A stretch of 64,000 nucleotides of DNA, from NCBI RefSeq assembly GCF_003086295.3, contig NC_092040.1, forward strand, positions 1,798,001 through 1,862,000, given 5' to 3'. The notes beneath the pieces were generated by a model. The model saw nothing but the letters and a program-made list of their open reading frames with translations, searched no databases and had not been told where the DNA came from. This DNA is from Arachis hypogaea. Its lineage: Eukaryota; Streptophyta; Magnoliopsida; Fabales; Fabaceae. Numbering within the stretch: position 1 is the first letter of the stretch; each line of letters starts with the position of its first letter. This document shows, one piece after another, positions 59,257 through 64,000 of this stretch. The position numbers and the translations under genes are program-made.

Positions 59257-62200
59257 ATGGACATTGGCGACGACATTTTCTTCGATGACTGGGAGGACGC
59301 CATGCTCAACCAGCTCATCCAAGCCGAAGAGCTCGTCCTCTCTTCCATCGCCAAACCAACCCAACAACAACAACAACAACAACAACCCCCGCCACAACTG
59401 CCACAACCGCCGCCACCGCATTCCGTTTGTGAACCCTTAGGGTTCTCTCCTCCTCGAGAGCTCTCTCAGAGGGCTCCCGATTTCGATTCTTTTCCTCTTC
59501 ACCATCGTCATCATCAGCACCACTCTCCCCCTCGCCCCGCAAAACCCTCTTCTCATTATTCTTATACATCTTCTTTTTCTTCTTCCGGTTTTGCCTCTGC
59601 TCCTCCTCGACCGCAAGATTCCGATAAGGACATCGAAATCGAACGGCTGAAGGTAATGTCAAAAATGTATATCAAACAATTTGTGGTTTTGGTGTGCAAG
59701 CTTGGAATTGAAAGTTGTGTCAGTCTTTTTATTTGCCTTAACCATCAGTAATATGATGCCATATTGTGTTATGATTATTTTGATAGTAGGAGTCTATGAC
59801 GGAATCGGTCTTTGGTAACAGTGGCAATGCCTTTTAGATATTTCAAAATATAATTACAGTGTTAGGATAAGTTTTGCTAATTGAGGTGTTGAAACTGTAA
59901 GGTAATCGGATTTAGAGGACCGTTTAAAATCAATGCTGGTTTATATAGTTAACTGTTGATCAGCCCCTACCTGCATGCACTTTTAAAGTAGATTGATGAA
60001 CTTGGAGTTCAAATAGCTAAGCTTCAGTTAAGCTTTTTTCTTATACTGAACTTGATGTTAATTTGTTGATGGCAAGATCAGACGGAGCTGGGACGTGCTT
60101 CAAATCAACTTGCAAATATGGTATGTTGGTATAAACTATACTCATTCATTTTGTTGTTGGTTGATGAAAACGTCATCCTTTGTAATTACAAGTTTCAGTA
60201 AGTTGGTGGTATGCTGTAACACAGTTGCTTGTTTTCAGGAGAAGGAGTGTCTCATGTTAATAAAGGAAAGAGACAAGAAAGAGGAACAACTCAGATTAAT
60301 ATCTTTGAAGAACGAAGAAGCAATTGCGCGTGCTAACTGTTCCAAGTCTGTAGACAAGTGAGCCAGTTTTTATTTTGTTTTGCACCTTGTATATAGATGT
60401 TCCAGTTATTTGGTTCTTCCCCTTTTAATGTTTATCAGGATTACATGTTAGCTATTTAACGTATTGTTGCTTTTATTTCATAATCATTGGACTTTGTGTT
60501 AGGAAGCCTATGGTCTGAATCAGAAAATAACAATAAAATTCAGTCTTTTTAAGTGAAACTGCTCTAGAATATGTACTTTTTTGCGTGTGTCTAATTTATA
60601 TCACTTATCGATAGTCTACAGCAAGATTGGCCATAACCTATAGCCTTGCCAATTTGGTATTAATCAACAGTATCAGCTAAACAAATGGTTCACCTGAAGT
60701 AGCCCTTATGTTTTCTGTCTTCTTTTACATTATTAAACAGTTCTGTTGTACTCAATGAAATCACTGTTCTATTTCTTGGTTCTGAACTATGAATAACTGA
60801 TTAATGTCTGTTGCCAGGCCTGACAATCATAAATTCTCCTCATTTGAAAATGGAATGTCATCAAAAGATCCAAGTGGTGAGACATGATTTACCGTGCTAT
60901 CTTGAAAGAATTCTGTTGGCATCTGACATGATGTCACCCTGACATGATTTTTTGTTGTGTGCTAGTTGAGAAAACTTTTAAATCTAAGGGGGTTGAAACT
61001 GACATGGTTAGTCACCAAGAAGCTCAAGCTTCTCTAAGCAATGCTGTCCCTGCTTATCTTGATCTTTCCCAGAAGTTGCTGGCAATACAGGGAACTTCAG
61101 TTGGCAAAAGACTGGGAAGTAATGCAATATCGAAGTTGCTTGTGTGTTGCCATAGATACTTTCATACTCTTTTTGGATTCATGAGCATGAGTCTTCCCTC
61201 TGAAATACAAAGAAAATTACTCTCAGATATAAGCTCATCTGGAAGAGCTATACAATATCTCAAGGATTGTTTTCATACTGCAGAAGCAGCCAAGGTGTCA
61301 CATCTCTATCTTGTGTTGACAAAGGTATTAATTTAACTGGACATTCTTTCTCATTCACTGTTCAAATTGGTTCTCTATAAAACATAAAGCTGACATTTTT
61401 AGCAATTAAGTCTGGGCATCTCAGTCTTTATTTGTTTAGTGTGTAAAATAGGTTTGTGATTGGTGATCTATATTTTGTTTAGATTAGCTTCATCATCAGA
61501 GATAATTTATTTGTGGTTAATTTATCAACTAGGTTGTTTACACATTTCTTAGTTGTGTATTGGATGCATTGACCTGTTGTTATTTAGTTGGTTATATTTT
61601 TCAATAATGGTAGTTGAGGTTGTATTTCATCTATTTGTTTGCTTGTATTGCAGGTAAATGATGGAACATACGTATTGGAAAATATGATTGAACCATTACT
61701 TGATCTCTGCAGTATGGAAAATGTAAGGACTCAGAGCTTTTATTATACTGATTTTCCCCCCCTCCAATAAATGCCTTATTTGAAGCACTTGTAAGATCAT
61801 ATCGCAATGTTTCAAACACTTGTAGCATGGATGATATCTTAAGAATAGTAGTGGTCTAATTCTTGAAAGATGTCCGATGTTACCCTTTTCTCCTGTTTTC
61901 TGTGTTACATCCTTTGCTGACAAAATTCTCTTTTGTTGCTTAGGTTGTTATTGTCCAGAGCTCTCTATTTATACTGCATAATCTTCTGAAGTTCCTACTG
62001 GAGGAATCGAAAATTAATTCGGGAAGAAGGTTTGTGTTACTTAAGTTACAATATATCTACCCTTGTTTTTAGCAACTTCATATTGATTGAATGTGTTTAT
62101 CTTTGGTACACTCGAACTTGCAATTCAAGCTGGTCCCTTTCTCTTTTTGTTCTCTTGGTATTTGTATTACATGACATTTTTTGTTAACCTACAAATGAAA

Positions 62201-64000
62201 CAGTGCTCCAGCGCTTCATGTCTGGACTTGGTTTGTTCACTATGATAATAACACTGGGAAAAAAAATTGAATTGGTGCTCGGTTTGGGAAACTTGCCATA
62301 TTAACCAAAGAGCTGCAACAAAATATGATAAATGTAGAGAAGGGTTATTTCGTTTTTTCTCTCCCTGCATTATACAGTTTTCATGTTCCTTTGGTGTAAT
62401 AATATGTTTGGGTGGAAGAATGGGCTCTGGGGTAAAGAATGGTTGGTTGGTTAATCGTCAATTATCATTATTGATTTGATAAAAAAATGTTTAGTTGTAG
62501 TAAGAAATTGTTTAATCATGTTGAGCATTTATGTTAAGCCATACAGCCTACTTGTGAACTTATGATTTGATCTTCCCAGTGCACTCTGCTCAGGGACAAT
62601 GTCTATACTGAACAAATTTGCATTGAGAAGAAAACCGTGGATTCTATTCAATTAGAAAGTGTTAAAGATGGAACGCTCTTCAATGAAGAAGTACTAAGCA
62701 GAAAGGAGTGCTGGAACCTTCAAAATGCACCGCCAACTCATGTAAATTGGCTTAACCTTTTTGAGACAATGCACCAAATTGTCATGAGGATCAAAGAAGA
62801 AAGCGTCAGGGTGGAGGCAGTGTCCATCATAAATATGGTTCTTCTCAAGAGTAATGCTTACTTTGAGAGGGCCCAGTAAGTTTTCCAAAATAATGTTTTA
62901 TGTTCAAAATTTGATTTTCAGAGACATTATGTTTAACCCAAGTGTAATTTGTATAAATGCAGGTTTAACCAGAATATACTCTTTAAAACTATATCAGGAT
63001 TGCTTAAGAAGGATGCTGGACTTATTGTCAGAAGACATGCTCTAAGACTTCTTTATTTAGCGTTAAATTGTAAGTTTGCACCAATGATATTTGCCAATAT
63101 TTTTGCATTGAGTGCTACATAGTTTGGGCCCTATCTCCTTCAGTTTAGTTGTTTTTTTCTTCAGTTACAATATATAGACTTTATGCCTCATTCATGTCTT
63201 TTCTTATTTCTTTGTAGAAAAGCATCTTTTAATAGAAATGATCTATTGAAAGCTTATAATTTACTTGTTTTGATCTTGGTGGGATTTTCTTTTTGTTGGT
63301 GGGATTTTCTTTTATTTTTTAATTTGTTAAATCAAGACTTGATCATATGGGGAGTAAGCCTCAGCGAAATGCCAAGGTTGTTGCCTTGTTAGTTGTTACA
63401 TTGAGCTACACAGGAAGTGAAAACAGTTGCTGTTTTCTCTTTTTTTTCTACACAAAATGCTGAAAATAGAAAATACTAAAAATCAAAATGCAGAAGAGCA
63501 AACAAGCCCTTATATTTTTCAAGCATTCCATTAATTTTATCCCAAGGCTTTTATATACCATTATAATATTTCACTTTCATGTGTTTAAGGTCCAAACCTG
63601 TTGGCCACTTTTTGCTGTGGTTGCCGAGAAGGGGAAAGTACTAGTGCTATGGATGGTCATGCATCTGTTTCTGATTTCAAAGATTTTGGAACCATCCTTC
63701 AGGGATTGGGTGACTGTGTAGCATCTTGTGGAGGTGGCTTACTGGTAAAATAAGTACTCTTTTTGAACTTTGGAATATTTTTGTGTGGCTTACTGATTCC
63801 AATGTCTTTTCGTTTAACATATGCGTATAAAATAAGCACGCTTTTTGAACTTTGGAATAAACAGTGAAGATTAAAAGTTCTTGTTCATTAATATTGGATA
63901 GAAACGGATTAAATGGATGTCTATTATTTCAAAATAGTTTCCACTTAACATTTTAGTTATTGGAATTTCAGGAGTTGAAATTAAGCAGAAATGCCATTCT
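59257..64000 (+). CDS. SUV2: SUV2/ATRIP-like DNA-damage checkpoint protein, 3' truncated by window
   Basis: Eleven exons seen: 59257-59652, 60082-60120, 60239-60357, 60818-60876, 60966-61324, 61654-61722, 61944-62029, 62594-62875, 62963-63069, 63590-63744, 63972-64000 onward. All junctions are GT-AG and in frame. The N-terminus is acidic (MDIGDDIFFDDWEDAMLNQL), followed by poly-Gln (8), Pro-rich and His-rich tracts, then a coiled coil (DKDIEIERLK, TELGRASNQLANM, EKECLMLIKERDKKEEQLRL) and a long helical region (LPSEIQRKLLSDISSSGRAI). An acidic RPA-binding-like start plus coiled coil plus helical body is the ATRIP plan; SUV2/HUS2 is the plant ATRIP that partners ATR in replication-stress signalling. 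I know the family mainly by architecture here, so the name is probable rather than certain. The gene continues past 64000. Confidence 0.72.
59358..59423 (+). repeat. Coding (CAA)n and Pro-rich tract
   Basis: About eight CAA/CAG-type Gln codons followed by CCx-rich Pro codons in exon 1 of the SUV2-like gene. A second simple coding stretch encodes HHRHHQHH. Such tracts usually vary in length between cultivars. Confidence 0.8.

Noticed and set aside
62578..62593. Earlier splice acceptor CCCAG at 62579 in the SUV2-like gene
   Set aside because: The previous exon ends with two spare bases (AGA AG), so this acceptor shifts frame; CTCAG at 62593 keeps it.
1..64000. CRISPR arrays, operons, prokaryotic signals, rRNA
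   Set aside because: Spliced plant nuclear genes throughout; no regular spaced repeats or rRNA-like sequence seen.

Overview
This is a plant nuclear segment: spliced genes with GT-AG introns (plus one AT-AC intron), AT-rich intergenic DNA and many small inverted-repeat transposons. Protein sequences and repeat families point to a legume. Several MITE-like foldbacks and the terminal RRM ORF resemble sequences I remember from Arachis (peanut), but that genus call is from memory and was not tested.

Layout. 1-515: truncated LINE ORF1-like RRM gene (-). 921-2613: AE7, the MIP18-family cytosolic Fe-S assembly factor (+), whose first intron is U12-type AT-AC. 3521-5871: VPS25 of ESCRT-II (-). 7440-9266: single-exon DYW-class PPR protein (-), with Gln in place of the usual deaminase Glu. 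10055-12391: non-autonomous element with ~260 bp terminal inverted repeats, MULE-like. 17267-21681: extra-large G protein, XLG3-like (+). 23014-24336: transposon with long inverted repeats that carries a broken CYP94-type P450 fragment. 25800-31170: RPN9, a 26S proteasome lid subunit (-). 33028-33602: foldback MITE. 35810-36043: small secreted-peptide gene (+). 38664-40879: three-exon gene of unknown function (-); its promoter and first exon are duplicated about 3.5 kb upstream, at 44279-44344. 46.5-51.4 kb: kinesin-14 pseudogene, partly tandem-duplicated and partly inverted, with an Au-like SINE and a small heat-shock-protein fragment. 51.9-53.2 kb: GC-rich, CCGGTT-rich transposon remnant. 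53.6-55.5 kb: remnant of a Helitron with RPA-like exons, with two nested MITEs. 57537-58509: transposon carrying a GRF zinc-finger pseudogene. 59257-64000: 5' part of a probable SUV2/ATRIP DNA-damage checkpoint gene (+), cut by the window edge.

The intact genes are housekeeping or signalling genes (Fe-S assembly, endosomal sorting, organelle RNA processing, G-protein signalling, protein turnover, DNA-damage checkpoint) and show no functional clustering. The unusual biology lies in the accessory DNA: transposons carrying gene fragments, the duplicated promoter/exon 1 that could serve as an alternative first exon, and the rearranged kinesin locus. All exon borders were read by hand from splice signals, frame and remembered homologues; no alignment or search was run.
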